From Draconibacterium mangrovi (GTDB lineage Bacteria > Bacteroidota > Bacteroidia > Bacteroidales > Prolixibacteraceae): a stretch of 64,000 bases of DNA. How positions within the stretch are numbered: the stretch's first letter is position 1; the number at the start of each line of letters is the position of its first letter. Positions 1 through 9,533 of this stretch are shown one piece after another. The stretch lies in the NCBI RefSeq assembly GCF_010586825.1, contig NZ_JAAAGB010000002.1, forward strand, positions 1 to 64,000. The letters run 5' to 3'. The translations under genes were made by a program, and so were the position numbers. The notes under the pieces are model-generated. The model searched no databases. It saw only the letters and a program-made list of their open reading frames with translations, and was not told the origin of the DNA.

Positions 1-53
1 AAGCCCGTCAGCGCCGATGGTACTGCGTAAAGTGGGAGAGTAGGTCGCTGCCA
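1..53 (+). rRNA. rrf: 5S ribosomal RNA, 3' end only
   Basis: The first 53 bases match the conserved 3' part of bacterial 5S rRNA: the GATGGTACTGCG segment, the GTGGGAGAGTAGGTCGCTGCC tail region and an immediate stop of conservation followed by an intrinsic terminator. The 5' half lies outside the window, so an rRNA operon (16S-23S-5S) very probably runs in from the left on the plus strand. No other rRNA or tRNA follows it here. Confidence 0.93.
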
Positions 54-62
54 ATTTTATCC

Positions 63-96
63 AAAGCCCGTGTTCATCTGAGCACGGGCTTTTTTA
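63..96 (+). terminator. Intrinsic terminator of the rRNA operon
   Basis: AAGCCCGTG (64-72) pairs with CACGGGCTT (83-91) in a nine-base-pair GC-rich stem with a short loop, followed by a run of T. It starts about ten bases after the 5S end, as expected for an rRNA operon terminator. Confidence 0.9.
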
Positions 97-154
97 TTGT
101 TGTTAATTAAGCTAAAAAGTATTTAACTTTTAACGGCGCCTTAAATGCTTTTTT

Positions 155-162
155 TAGATTTG
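155..162 (+). promoter_or_regulatory. Candidate -7 element for the porin gene
   Basis: TAGATTTG matches the Bacteroidota -7 consensus TAnnTTTG and lies 17 bases before the ATG at 179, giving a very short leader. A -33 TTTG at the usual 19-base distance is not evident; only TTTT at 128-131 is nearby, four bases too far. Confidence 0.45.
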
Positions 163-178
163 TGTTAAAATTTTCTGT

Positions 179-2125
179 ATGCTAAAAGCACGGTATTTTT
201 TGCTCACGGTTCTAATTTTTACGGTACTGCCCATACTGGTTATGGCGCAGCCGCGCGGTATCAATACCCAAAGGGAACAGGATGAAAAAACAGCTGTTAA
301 GGAGGTTCCATCAAAAATAAAACTGTGGTACCTGAAAGGTGATGGTGCATTTAAAGATTCAACAATTTTAGATACACTGCACGATTACAACCATATCTAT
401 CATCCTGTATTTAAAAATGCAATATCGGCAACGTATACGGGTAACTACGGTAACCCGGGAATGACCAACGACTTTTTCCACCGTGGCAATCAAACCAATT
501 ATTTTTTCCTTCAATCGAGGCAGGATTACCTGTTAACGCCGGGGAAAATAAAGTATATGAATACAACTACACCCTATACCCGTTTCGATTACAGCCAAAG
601 CGAAAACAAATCGAGGAATAACGAAACGCGTTTTGATGTGGTACACTCGCAGAATGTTACGCCTTTCTGGAACTGGACATTCCGTACCAACCAGGAAAAA
701 TCAGACGGGCAATACAGTGCTCAGGATGCCAAAAATAATTTTGTAGCGCTAAATACAAGTTATAACCGCGACCAGTGGAATGTTTACGGCGGTTTTATCT
801 CCAGCTCATTAAAAAACAGCGAGAACGGCGGGTTAACCAGCGATACAATACTATTCTCGGGGCAGGAAGCTGAATATTGGCCGACAAACCTGAGCGAAGC
901 AAAGAGTCAATTCAATAGTATTAACTATTATACTACTGCCGAATACCGAATCGGGAAATACGATTTTGATCCGGTGGACAGTGTCGATGTTTTCCGACCG
1001 ATACTTGGGATAATGTACAGTTTCGAGCACGACAGGTACTCGCAGAAATTTGTGGATGAAGAAGACACTTCAAACGTTTTCTTTGAGAATACGTATTTCG
1101 GCGATGATTACACAACGGATGAAATAAAATATCGAAGAATTGGTAATGTATTTCAGCTGAAACAGTACGAAAATCCGAACAGAAAATACACTTTCGGGAA
1201 AAGAGCATTCCTGGGCTACGAACTTTACCGCGGAAATACTCCCGGAGTTCAGGTAAATGATTCAACGCATCGTCGTTTCGATATTAAATATTCGAATCTG
1301 TATGTAGGTGGAGGTATTTTTAGGGAAATGGGAAGCTTCTGGCTATGGAATTTCGATGGAAAGATAAACCTAGCCGGCCGAAATGCCGGAGAACTGGAGT
1401 TAAACGGAATGATTACCAAACCATTTAAATTCTGGGGTGATTCAGCAGCAGCAATGATTTTTACAGGTTCGTTCGAGAACCGCGTGCCTGACTATTTCCA
1501 GGAAACATTTCGGTCGAATCATTTTCAGTGGGACAATGATTTTGGTGCCGAACAACGAATTTCGCTTGGAGCTAAATTCAGAGTACCGCAACGCAAATTT
1601 GAATTGGCTGCCAACTACGCCGCCATAAATAATTTCCTGTATAATAACGAGGAAGCTATACCAGATCAAACGTCAAACGAAATACTGGTAATGTCGGTGT
1701 ATGCCGATAAGGATTTTAACTACCGGCGTTTTCATTTTCGCACGCGCTTGTTATGGCAAAAAGTTTCGGAAGAACGTTATCTGCATTTACCCGAATGGTC
1801 GGCTTTTGTAAATACTTACTACCAGTTTACTATTTCGAAGGTGATGTTTACACAAATTGGTGCCGATGTGCGATACAATACCAAATTTTACGCCGATGCC
1901 TATGCGCCGTCGACTGGTTTGTTTTATTTGCAGAACGAACAGGAATACGGCGATTATCCATACATCGATATTTATGCCAACCTGCGTTTAAAACGTACAC
2001 GCGTTTTCTTTAAATGGATGAATATTGGTACAAACTTCCTGAATGGAACTTACATGACTACGCCACATTACCCAATGCCGCGGGCTACTTTCCGTTTGGG
2101 CGTTTCGTGGGCGTGGTATGATTAA
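179..2125 (+). CDS. Putative porin, outer-membrane beta-barrel
   Basis: A 648-residue protein with an N-terminal signal peptide (charged start, hydrophobic stretch, cleavage likely after MAQ at residue 24) followed by a long chain of alternating aromatic and polar segments ending in aromatic-rich strands, typical of an outer-membrane barrel. Its opening QPRGI segment and overall size fit the Bacteroidota 'putative porin' family (Porin_10 type). It should sit in the outer membrane; the substrate cannot be told from sequence. It stands alone, after the rRNA terminator and convergent with the Nudix gene. The ATG is preferred because the signal peptide begins directly at it and a -7 promoter element lies just upstream. 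Confidence is high for a barrel and moderate for the exact family. Confidence 0.8.
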   Translation: MLKARYFLLTVLIFTVLPILVMAQPRGINTQREQDEKTAVKEVPSKIKLWYLKGDGAFKDSTILDTLHDYNHIYHPVFKNAISATYTGNYGNPGMTNDFFHRGNQTNYFFLQSRQDYLLTPGKIKYMNTTTPYTRFDYSQSENKSRNNETRFDVVHSQNVTPFWNWTFRTNQEKSDGQYSAQDAKNNFVALNTSYNRDQWNVYGGFISSSLKNSENGGLTSDTILFSGQEAEYWPTNLSEAKSQFNSINYYTTAEYRIGKYDFDPVDSVDVFRPILGIMYSFEHDRYSQKFVDEEDTSNVFFENTYFGDDYTTDEIKYRRIGNVFQLKQYENPNRKYTFGKRAFLGYELYRGNTPGVQVNDSTHRRFDIKYSNLYVGGGIFREMGSFWLWNFDGKINLAGRNAGELELNGMITKPFKFWGDSAAAMIFTGSFENRVPDYFQETFRSNHFQWDNDFGAEQRISLGAKFRVPQRKFELAANYAAINNFLYNNEEAIPDQTSNEILVMSVYADKDFNYRRFHFRTRLLWQKVSEERYLHLPEWSAFVNTYYQFTISKVMFTQIGADVRYNTKFYADAYAPSTGLFYLQNEQEYGDYPYIDIYANLRLKRTRVFFKWMNIGTNFLNGTYMTTPHYPMPRATFRLGVSWAWYD

Positions 2126-2181
2126 ATCTGGTTTTGAATAAAGGAAGGAAGTTCGCGATAATAGAGGTCTGGTGAATTTAA

Positions 2182-2240
2182 ACCCCTCTGTCATCCTCGC
2201 ACATACCATAGGCTGACACCTCCCCTAAAATCAGGGGCGA
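2182..2240. repeat. REP-like palindromic intergenic element
   Basis: Between the convergent porin and Nudix genes lies a C-rich segment with ACCCCTCTGTC at its left, GACACCTCCCCT in the middle, and a CCCCT/AGGGG hairpin at its right end (2222-2238). TGTC (2189-2192) can pair with GACA (2214-2217). The layout resembles short palindromic elements I know from other Bacteroidota intergenic regions, but only one copy is seen in this window. Confidence 0.35.
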
Positions 2241-2250
2241 CAATAAGGTA

Positions 2251-2276
2251 TAAAAATTGAATGCATTCAATTTTTA
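2251..2276. terminator. Perfect palindrome, probable bidirectional terminator
   Basis: Bases 2251-2276 form a perfect 26-base inverted repeat centred on ATGCAT with A-tracts on one side and T-tracts on the other. It sits between convergent genes and overlaps the stop codon of the leftward Nudix gene. The AT-rich arms make it a weak but plausible terminator in both directions. A dyad protein-binding site is the alternative. Confidence 0.5.
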
Positions 2277-2878
2277 TTAATCAAATCATAAAACTCCGAG
2301 AGAATCATAGCGGTAGCACCCCAAATAATTTCGCCATCGTAGTTCACGCAGGGCACTTTCATTAATCCGGTTAGGGTTTTTAATTCGATGGTGGAGTAGG
2401 GGGGCTTAAAAGCTTCGATAGGGAAAAGAATGGTTTTCTCCACTTCATCAGGACAAAGTATAAATTCAGGATTGGTATCCATCCATCCCACAAATGGTGT
2501 GATCTGAAAACGGCTCACCTCAACATAAAACGACGAGAGCGTTCCCAACAGCCTGATCTTATCTCGTGGAATTCCAATCTCTTCGTAAGTTTCACGCAAC
2601 GCAGTTTCGCTTGCACTTTCGTTGGGCTCAATCCGTCCGCCCGGCAAGGCAATTTGCCCGGCATGGTGTTTCATATACGCGGGGCGCTTAATCAGGCAAA
2701 CCTTTAAATCATCCACATCACGAAAAAGTAACAACAGCACACTGCTCGGCTTCACCTTACTCTGGTCTTCAGGAGCAGGATTTAGCACACGCCCGGGTGG
2801 CAGCATTTTATAATGCGACACCGAACCCGGAAGGTCTCCGTTTAAAGCGGCTGCTATTTTATCAGGACTGGTGATCAT
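2267..2878 (-). CDS. Nudix hydrolase, CoA pyrophosphatase (NudL) type
   Basis: A 203-residue Nudix protein. The Nudix box runs at about residues 80-103 (GG, then E, RE, EE and G at the right spacing: ALRETYEEIG). Just before it, LIKR...HAGQIALPGG matches the additional signature of CoA pyrophosphatases of the NudL/Nudt7 group, which cleave coenzyme A or acyl-CoA to phosphopantetheine and 3',5'-ADP. The start is placed at 2878 (MITSPDK); an in-frame ATG exists at 2950, but the extra 24 residues (rich in His, Cys and Tyr) are unlike the family. A -7-like element (TATTTTTG on the minus strand, 2885-2892) directly precedes the chosen start. Substrate is inferred from the motif, not proven. Confidence 0.85.
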   Translation of the reverse strand: MITSPDKIAAALNGDLPGSVSHYKMLPPGRVLNPAPEDQSKVKPSSVLLLLFRDVDDLKVCLIKRPAYMKHHAGQIALPGGRIEPNESASETALRETYEEIGIPRDKIRLLGTLSSFYVEVSRFQITPFVGWMDTNPEFILCPDEVEKTILFPIEAFKPPYSTIELKTLTGLMKVPCVNYDGEIIWGATAMILSEFYDLINKN

Positions 2879-2968
2879 AAGACGCAAAAATAAAAAATAC
2901 CTGTACATTTGAGTATGACAAACATAGAAACAATGTTTGTTGTTGTGCAAACGAATAGCAGCATAAAA

Positions 2969-3979
2969 TCAATACTCAAAATCTTTAGCCACCTCCGAAA
3001 AAATCCGGTACGAATCCACTCGCTTTTGCTGATCGTAAATGTGCGATGAAACAATGATTTCGTCAGCCTTTGTGTTTGCGACAAGCTCTTGGAGTTCACG
3101 CTCAATTTTTTCTTTACCGCCAATAAGCGAGCAGGCCAGCATCTGGTCGATACGGTCTTTAATAATTCCCCATTTTTCGTAACCCAAATGATGCGTTGGT
3201 GGCTGCATCAACTCACGCCGGCCGGTAATAATTCCCATAAAGCTGCGTCGCATGGTGCTGGCCAGGTACTCGGCTTCGTCGTCGGTTTCGGCAGCAACCA
3301 CCTGGCTGCCAACAATTACATAAGGTTTATCCAATTGGGCAGAGGGTTTAAAATTTTCGTGGTAAATTTTCAGCGCTGCCATAAGCATTTGCGGGGCAAA
3401 ATGGCTGGCAAATGCATAAGGCAATCCCAGCTCGGCTGCAAGGTAAGCACTGTCGGTGCTCGATCCTAAGATATAAATAGACACGTCGGCACCTTCCGAT
3501 AAAACGGAACGAACTTCAGCCTTACTGTTTTCAGGGGAGAAGTATTGTTGAATCTTACGCACTTCGTTCGGGAAATCCTGCGCAGCACGCATCCGGTCGT
3601 AACGCAGTTCGGCAGCCGTTACCGGATCGGTTCCGGGAGCACGACCTAAGCCCAGATCTATACGGTTAGGGTAAAGCGCAGCCAGGGTACCAAACTGCTC
3701 GGAAACGATTAGCGGCGAATGATTGGGCAGCATAATTCCACCTGATCCTACGCGGATGGTTTTTGTTCCCCCGGCAATGTAGCCAATTATAATCGATGTG
3801 GCGGCGCTGGCTACACTTATGATGTTGTGATGTTCGGCCACCCAGTAGCGACTGTAACCCAGCTGTTCAGTGTGTTGTGCCAGTTCGAGGCTGTTGCGTA
3901 AAGCATCAGCGGGAGTCGAGCCTTCGGCAACCGGTGCTAAATCGAGCACCGAAAAGGCCAATTGTTTTCTGTCTGTCAT
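2969..3979 (-). CDS. LLM-class flavin-dependent oxidoreductase
   Basis: A 336-residue bacterial-luciferase-fold protein. It begins with a typical strand (LAFSVLDLAP), then carries YWVAEHH at residues 45-51, the GSGGIMLPNHSPL segment and the RIDLGLGRAPGTDP segment, which are hallmarks of the FMN-dependent YhbW/MsnO8-like subgroup. Such enzymes use FMNH2 and oxygen or F420-like cofactors; the substrate here is unknown. It is transcribed leftward between the LolC/E-type permease and the Nudix gene with gaps of about 65 and 90 bases, so co-transcription is possible but unproven. Confidence 0.85.
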   Translation of the reverse strand: MTDRKQLAFSVLDLAPVAEGSTPADALRNSLELAQHTEQLGYSRYWVAEHHNIISVASAATSIIIGYIAGGTKTIRVGSGGIMLPNHSPLIVSEQFGTLAALYPNRIDLGLGRAPGTDPVTAAELRYDRMRAAQDFPNEVRKIQQYFSPENSKAEVRSVLSEGADVSIYILGSSTDSAYLAAELGLPYAFASHFAPQMLMAALKIYHENFKPSAQLDKPYVIVGSQVVAAETDDEAEYLASTMRRSFMGIITGRRELMQPPTHHLGYEKWGIIKDRIDQMLACSLIGGKEKIERELQELVANTKADEIIVSSHIYDQQKRVDSYRIFSEVAKDFEY

Positions 3980-4045
3980 ACTTGTTTTCTCCTTTGGCCT
4001 TTTATAACAAAGAAGGAGTGATATTGATTACGCGCAGAAGTAAAA

Positions 4046-5299
4046 TTAGTCGAAGCGAATCACCTTATCAGGCGAAATTTTGGAGATAAACCAGCTTGGA
4101 ATTATCAGTATCAGCGAAGTAATAACAATGGTTCCGAGGTTGAGTAGCAGCAAATGCGAAAACGAAAAATTCATCGGAACATAATCAACGTAATACGATT
4201 CGGGATTAAGCTGAATGATATGAAAAAACTTTTGCAGCAACACGATAACTACGCCGATAATGTTTCCCCACAAGAGCCCGCGCCCGGTTAAAAATACCGA
4301 GAGGTACACAAACACTTTGCGGATGCTCCAGTTGGGGCTTCCCATGGCTTTTAGCACGCCGATCATTCCAGCACGTTCGAGTATCAGCACCAGCAGCCCC
4401 GACACCATGTTAAACGCTGCCACAATAACCATCAAAATCAGGATGATCCACACGTTCATATCGAGTATCGACAGCCAGTCGAAAATTTGCGGGTAAACAC
4501 GCGTAATACTTTGGGTGCGCAGTATCTCCGAATTTTCTTCGCGATAGCTGATAATAATATTGCGGATTTCCTGCTCAATATTGTCGATATCGAAAAAGTC
4601 GGTAGCAATTACTTCAAAGCCGGTAATCTGGTCGGGGCGCCAGTCGTTAAGGCGTTGAATTTGTTTCAGGTCGCCCACAATAAACAGCTGGTCGAATTCT
4701 TCGAAACCGGTTCGGTAAATACCGCTAATCTCCAGTTGCCGCATGCGCGGAATAACCTCGTCGCCGGTAATAAAATATACCACAATTCGGTCGTTCAGTT
4801 TCAGATGCAACAGTTTGGCCACCTGCGCCGATAGCAAAACTTCATTAACGCGTGCACTATCGGTAATGGCCGGTAATTGTCCCTCAACGAGGTGTTTGCT
4901 AAAAAACTGCCAGTCGTAGTTTTCGTCTACACCTTTAAACACAATTCCCTGAATGTACTCGTCGGTTTTTATCATTCCCGGTTTGGTGGCATAAGGCTGC
5001 AGGCGTTTTACACCGGGTAGTGCTTTTACATCGGCTAAAAATGGCTGATCTTCTGAAACTGCGCTGGTTTCGTACGAGTTGTTCGAGTCGTAATTTATAA
5101 TCTGGATGTGCGAACCAAAGCCGATCACTTTGTTGCGGATCTCCTTTTTAAAACCGGTAACTACCGCCACGGCAACAATCATTACCGTTAAACCCAGCGC
5201 AATACCCGCTAACGCAATACGAATAATACGTTGCGACAATTGCTTTTTGTTAGCCTTGTCGAAAAAAAGCCTGCGCGATATAAAGAGTTCGGTGTTCAA
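4046..5299 (-). CDS. LolC/LolE-type ABC transporter permease
   Basis: A 417-residue permease with one N-terminal membrane segment (about residues 28-50), a periplasmic MacB-like core domain (about 55-270) and three C-terminal FtsX-type membrane segments. The order and the GVLKAMGSPNWSIRKVF loop match lipoprotein-releasing LolC/E permeases. In Lol systems it would extract lipoproteins from the inner membrane with a LolD ATPase. No ATPase gene is adjacent, so the partner must be encoded elsewhere. The function as a lipoprotein exporter is inferred from family resemblance; other FtsX-like roles are possible. Confidence 0.8.
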   Translation of the reverse strand: MNTELFISRRLFFDKANKKQLSQRIIRIALAGIALGLTVMIVAVAVVTGFKKEIRNKVIGFGSHIQIINYDSNNSYETSAVSEDQPFLADVKALPGVKRLQPYATKPGMIKTDEYIQGIVFKGVDENYDWQFFSKHLVEGQLPAITDSARVNEVLLSAQVAKLLHLKLNDRIVVYFITGDEVIPRMRQLEISGIYRTGFEEFDQLFIVGDLKQIQRLNDWRPDQITGFEVIATDFFDIDNIEQEIRNIIISYREENSEILRTQSITRVYPQIFDWLSILDMNVWIILILMVIVAAFNMVSGLLVLILERAGMIGVLKAMGSPNWSIRKVFVYLSVFLTGRGLLWGNIIGVVIVLLQKFFHIIQLNPESYYVDYVPMNFSFSHLLLLNLGTIVITSLILIIPSWFISKISPDKVIRFD

Positions 5300-5375
5300 A
5301 ATCTTAGACGTTTAAAGGTGCCAAAATACAAATAATACCGATAAGCATTGGGTGCAGGCCGCTTAAATCCGGCGG

Positions 5376-6404
5376 CTAGATTGCACTCACGGTTTCCTGA
5401 ACCGGTTTTTCTTCGGTAACATCACTTCGGCGGTTAATAAACGGAAGAATGAGTATAGATATTATACCAATGAGAATGATCATTGCAGTCATTGACGTGT
5501 GCGCCACAAAAGCAAAGATAATTCCATTTTCGTTGGCTACGCCGTACAGCGACAAGGCTTCTTTGGCCATAAAATGCCATGCCCCGATTCCACCCTGCAC
5601 CGGGGCCACCATTCCAAAACTTGCAAGTACAAATGTGGTTAGTCCTGCAATCGGATTCAGGTCGCTGGTAAAATCGAACGCAAAGAATACCGCGTAAAGC
5701 ATTAGGTAATACATGCCCCAGATAAACGCCGAGTGAAAAAAGAACCAGCCTTTTTTCTCTATGTTTCGGATTGAAATGAAACCCTCTTTAAAGTTGCGGA
5801 TCACTTCCAATATTTTTTTGAAAAAAGCAGTATGTTTAAATGCGTTTCTGAAAACGAAGATCAAAACGGCCAGCACAACAACGCCAATGATAAGATAAGG
5901 CGACGTGATGGCAGCATATAGTTTCTCCGATATTCCCGGGTTGGCTTTCATAAAGTTAAGCATCTCTCCAAACTGCGAAAGAATAACAAGCGCCAGCAAA
6001 ATCAGCAGCGATATCAGGTCGATCAATCGCTCGGCAACCACAGTACCTACTAATTTGGTAAACGATATTTTTTCGTAGCGGGCCAAAACACCGCAGCGCG
6101 ATACTTCGCCCATACGTGGGAATGCCATGTTCATTAAATAGCCTACCATTACAGCCAGAAAGGTATTGATAAAGCGTGGTTTATGTCCAATAGGTTCGAT
6201 CATTAAACCCCAGCGAAGTGTGCGGCTGATGTGGCTCAACAAGCCAAGAAACAGCGAAAGTGCCACCCACCAGTAGTTTACATCATTCTTTAAAACGGTT
6301 TTAATCCGTTCAATATCCTGATCTTTGTAAATAAGCCAAAAGATGAAAGCTCCCAGTGCAAAGAAGCCGATAAACTGTAGAATCTTAACGATTGTTTTTT
6401 TCAA
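5376..6404 (-). CDS. Flippase-like integral membrane protein (LPG synthase TM family, UPF0104)
   Basis: A 342-residue polytopic protein with about eight membrane helices. FPRMGEVSRC (near residue 95) and VQGGIGAWH (near 270) are the signature motifs of the lysylphosphatidylglycerol-synthase transmembrane/YbhN-AglD family. There is no C-terminal aminoacyltransferase domain, so it is not MprF itself. Family members are thought to move lipids or lipid-linked sugars across the inner membrane; the substrate is unknown. It is the first gene of a leftward run (flippase, LolC/E permease, flavin enzyme, Nudix) and is divergent from rsmA. Confidence 0.82.
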   Translation of the reverse strand: MKKTIVKILQFIGFFALGAFIFWLIYKDQDIERIKTVLKNDVNYWWVALSLFLGLLSHISRTLRWGLMIEPIGHKPRFINTFLAVMVGYLMNMAFPRMGEVSRCGVLARYEKISFTKLVGTVVAERLIDLISLLILLALVILSQFGEMLNFMKANPGISEKLYAAITSPYLIIGVVVLAVLIFVFRNAFKHTAFFKKILEVIRNFKEGFISIRNIEKKGWFFFHSAFIWGMYYLMLYAVFFAFDFTSDLNPIAGLTTFVLASFGMVAPVQGGIGAWHFMAKEALSLYGVANENGIIFAFVAHTSMTAMIILIGIISILILPFINRRSDVTEEKPVQETVSAI

Positions 6405-6522
6405 AATCTAGGTTTTTTAAAGCTTTCTTTTCCGCGCCACCTGTTATTTCCCTTAAATTTTACTACTTTCACGACGCGAAAAATACCGTTAGGTATCGAG
6501 CATTTCTTTGATGGCAAAAATA

Positions 6523-6530
6523 TAAATTTG
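6523..6530 (+). promoter_or_regulatory. Candidate -7 element for rsmA-mgtE
   Basis: TAAATTTG fits TAnnTTTG. It lies 62 bases before the rsmA start in the divergent intergenic region. The nearest TTTG (6507-6510) is only 12 bases upstream, too close for a standard -33 element. Confidence 0.35.
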
Positions 6531-6592
6531 TTTTATTAATCGAACGAAAAAGAGATATTAAGTAAAATTGACAATGGACGAGGCTGAGTGTA

Positions 6593-7360
6593 ATGAGTTA
6601 TGTAAGACCCAAAAAAAATCTAGGTCAGCATTTTTTAACCGACCAAAATATTGCGAGGAAAATTGTTGACAGCCTGGGAGCCGATGTACCGGATATACTG
6701 GAAATCGGACCCGGAATGGGAGTACTCACTCAATACCTTTTACAACGTCCGGAACTTAATGTCCATGTTGTTGAGATCGATACCGAATCAGTAGAATACC
6801 TCAAACAAAATTTTCCGACACTTCAACATATTTGGGGAGAAGATTTTCTGAAAGCCGACGTTGCCGAACGTTTTTCAGGTAATTTCAGTGTTATCGGTAA
6901 TTTCCCTTACAATATTTCATCGCAAATCTTTTTTCGCGTGTTGGAATACCGCAACCGCATTCCCGAAACCGTTGGAATGATACAAAAAGAGGTTGCCGAA
7001 CGTATTGCTGCGCCCCACGGATCGAAGGTTTATGGAATCCTGAGTGTATTACTGCAGGCTTTTTTCGATATCGAATACTTGTTTACCGTTTCAGAAGGCG
7101 TGTTTAACCCACCGCCAAAAGTAAAATCGGCAGTGGTGCGGCTAAAACGCAACCAGTTAAAAGAACTTCCGTGCAGCGAAGCATTGTTTGTAAAAGTGGT
7201 GAAGGCAGCTTTTAACCTTCGCCGAAAAATGCTACGTAACTCGTTAAAGGAAATTTGCGCTGCATTACCCGAAGAGTATGCTATGAAACGTCCGGAACAA
7301 CTTTCGGTCGGTGCGTTTATTGATCTGACTTGTAAAATCGAAGAAATCGAAAAACAGTAA
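6593..7360 (+). CDS. rsmA: 16S rRNA (adenine1518-N6/adenine1519-N6)-dimethyltransferase
   Basis: A 255-residue RsmA/KsgA protein, usual length for the family. It has the N-terminal [11 protein letters not shown] signature (residues 7-17), the SAM-binding [12 protein letters not shown] (about 35-46), the acidic VVEIDTESV, the catalytic NFPYNISS (about 103-110) and the C-terminal RRKMLRNSL helix. It dimethylates two adjacent adenines in helix 45 of 16S rRNA during late small-subunit assembly. mgtE follows after three bases, so the two are almost certainly co-transcribed. Confidence 0.97.
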   Translation: MSYVRPKKNLGQHFLTDQNIARKIVDSLGADVPDILEIGPGMGVLTQYLLQRPELNVHVVEIDTESVEYLKQNFPTLQHIWGEDFLKADVAERFSGNFSVIGNFPYNISSQIFFRVLEYRNRIPETVGMIQKEVAERIAAPHGSKVYGILSVLLQAFFDIEYLFTVSEGVFNPPPKVKSAVVRLKRNQLKELPCSEALFVKVVKAAFNLRRKMLRNSLKEICAALPEEYAMKRPEQLSVGAFIDLTCKIEEIEKQ

Positions 7361-7363
7361 ATC

Positions 7364-8722
7364 ATGAGTTTTGAAGCAACCAGAGAATACATTGAGCGCT
7401 TAAGAGTGCTGATTGAGGAGGGGAACAAGAAGGAAGTTGCTGCATTAATGGAAGATCTTCACCCTGCTGATATCGCTGAGGTTTTGGAAGATCTGAACAC
7501 CGATGAAGCAAAATTCATTTATTTATTGCTTGATGGAGAAAAAGCTTCCGATGTTCTGATTGAGATTGATGAAGACGACCGCCGCCGCTTTTTGAGAGTT
7601 ATTCCGCCTGAAATGATCGCTACTCGCTTCATCGAATTCATGGATTCGGATGATGCTGCCGACATTGTTGCGGATCTGGATGAAGATATTCAGAAAGAAG
7701 TACTGAACGAGATCGAAGATATTGAGCAGGCTGGTGATATTATCGACTTGCTGGATTACGAAGAAGATTCGGCCGGTGGTATAATGGCAAAAGAGCTGGT
7801 TGCTGTAAACGAAAACTGGAACGTGGCAACCTGCCTGAAAGAAATCAGCCGCCAGGCAGAAGAGGTAGACGAGATCTTCTACATTTATGTGACAGACGAC
7901 GATGGTAAATTAAAGGGCGTATTATCGTTAAAAAAGCTGATTTTAAATCATACCAATACCAAAGTATCGAAAATTTACGAAGCAGACGTAAAAAAAGTAT
8001 ATACCAACACCCGACAGGAAGAGGTGGCCGAGATGATGGATAAATACGACCTGGTGGCTATGCCTGTGGTCGATGAAATTGGCCGTTTGCAAGGACGGAT
8101 TACCTTCGATGATGTGATTGACATTGTACGTGACGAAGCCGAAAAAGATTACCAAATGGTTTCGGGTATCACCGGTGATGTAGAGCCAGGCGATAAAGTA
8201 TGGCATGTGTTGCGCGCACGTCTTCCGTGGTTGCTGATTGGTTTACTCGGAGGTATTTTAAGTGCAGTGGTTTTAGGTACGCATGAAGAGTCGTTAACGA
8301 AAGTAACACAACTGGCATTTTTTATTCCTCTGATTGCGGCAACGGCGGGTAATGTTGGAGTTCAGTCATCGTCGATTGTAGTGCAAAGTATTGCCAGCGG
8401 TGTAAAAGATATTGAAACCCCGTTGCGTAAAATTACAAAGGAAGTTTCTGTTGCTGTGTTAACGGCAAGTATTTTTGCGGTGCTTATTTTCTGTTATAAT
8501 TTCTTTGTCTCCGGAAATTTGAACCTTACTTACTCGGTTTCTATTTCCTTATTTATTGTAATAATTTTTGCTTCGTTATTTGGTACTGTAATTCCTCTAA
8601 TTCTGAATCGTTTCAAGATCGATCCTGCCTTGGCAACCGGGCCCTTTATTACTACAATGAACGATATTTTTGGAATGATGATCTACCTGACTATCTCGGG
8701 TATGTTTTTCAATTTGGTTTAA
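7364..8722 (+). CDS. mgtE: Magnesium transporter MgtE
   Basis: A 452-residue protein with the MgtE layout: an acidic N-terminal superhelical domain with repeated L..ADIAEVLEDL-type motifs (residues 1-130), two CBS domains (about 135-255) and five membrane helices at the C-terminus (about 285-450) including the conserved IPLIAATAGNVGVQSS segment. It forms a dimeric Mg2+ channel gated by Mg2+ binding to the cytoplasmic domains. It starts three bases after the rsmA stop, a tight pairing that suggests one transcript. Confidence 0.96.
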   Translation: MSFEATREYIERLRVLIEEGNKKEVAALMEDLHPADIAEVLEDLNTDEAKFIYLLLDGEKASDVLIEIDEDDRRRFLRVIPPEMIATRFIEFMDSDDAADIVADLDEDIQKEVLNEIEDIEQAGDIIDLLDYEEDSAGGIMAKELVAVNENWNVATCLKEISRQAEEVDEIFYIYVTDDDGKLKGVLSLKKLILNHTNTKVSKIYEADVKKVYTNTRQEEVAEMMDKYDLVAMPVVDEIGRLQGRITFDDVIDIVRDEAEKDYQMVSGITGDVEPGDKVWHVLRARLPWLLIGLLGGILSAVVLGTHEESLTKVTQLAFFIPLIAATAGNVGVQSSSIVVQSIASGVKDIETPLRKITKEVSVAVLTASIFAVLIFCYNFFVSGNLNLTYSVSISLFIVIIFASLFGTVIPLILNRFKIDPALATGPFITTMNDIFGMMIYLTISGMFFNLV

Positions 8723-8768
8723 TTTTTGTCGTTGGTTTGCCAAACAAAAAATTTACCAATATTTTCTC

Positions 8769-9461
8769 ATGAGTTATTTTTCAAAACCTCTACTACTTGT
8801 TGTATCGCTTATTTTTGTAATAAAACTAAGTTCTGCACAAGAATCATATCCATCCAAAAATATCGATATAAATCTGAAAGCAGCCTTGCTGGAGGAAACC
8901 CCTTCCTTTTACGGTCTAGAACTTGGGCATGAATGGAGAATTCACGAGTTTTTTGGTGTTGGAGTTGGCGGAGGTTTTAAGCATGCCGACAACTTTTCTG
9001 ACTTTGAAATACTCCAGGACAATTTCCGTGCAGATAATATTGATTATTACAAGCTTGAGGGGAGAAGTACTTTTGTAAATGGTAAAATAACAGGCTATTT
9101 GCCCATTTTGTACAACGATGATGATGCAATTGAAATACAACTTTACGCAACTTTTTTTAGTGGTATAGCTTCGTTGCGTTTAACGGGGCAGCTTGATCTT
9201 GTTTCGCCCGAAGAGACAATAATTAACGAAGCGGATCAGCGAACGCAACCGTTTTATGGTTTTGATTTTGGCGCTACTGCGGCATTTTCAGAGCATTTTG
9301 CAATGCGCATTTTTATAGGAGGAAACAGTATTAACTTCAAGGAAGTAACCGACCGGCTTAATTCGCAAATTGCCAACAGACCTTTCCGTTTCGGCCGTGT
9401 TCAGAATGAACCGTATTTTGGAATCGGGTTAACTTATACTTATTCTCAGAGAAAGCGGTAG
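8769..9461 (+). CDS. Secreted outer-membrane beta-barrel protein, unknown function
   Basis: A 230-residue protein with a clear signal peptide (hydrophobic core at residues 7-20, likely cleavage after SSA or SAQ near residue 24). The mature part has alternating strands with many Gly and aromatic residues and ends with PYFGIGLTYTYSQRKR, resembling a terminal barrel strand. It is most likely a small OmpW/porin-like outer-membrane barrel. It follows mgtE by 46 bases and may share its transcript. No substrate or specific family is recognised. Confidence 0.65.
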   Translation: MSYFSKPLLLVVSLIFVIKLSSAQESYPSKNIDINLKAALLEETPSFYGLELGHEWRIHEFFGVGVGGGFKHADNFSDFEILQDNFRADNIDYYKLEGRSTFVNGKITGYLPILYNDDDAIEIQLYATFFSGIASLRLTGQLDLVSPEETIINEADQRTQPFYGFDFGATAAFSEHFAMRIFIGGNSINFKEVTDRLNSQIANRPFRFGRVQNEPYFGIGLTYTYSQRKR

Positions 9462-9533
9462 TTTCTTTCTATTGATCTTATTGTCACCAAGTTTAAGAAA
9501 TCTCAAAGTTGAAGAACAGTTTTCTAATATAGG

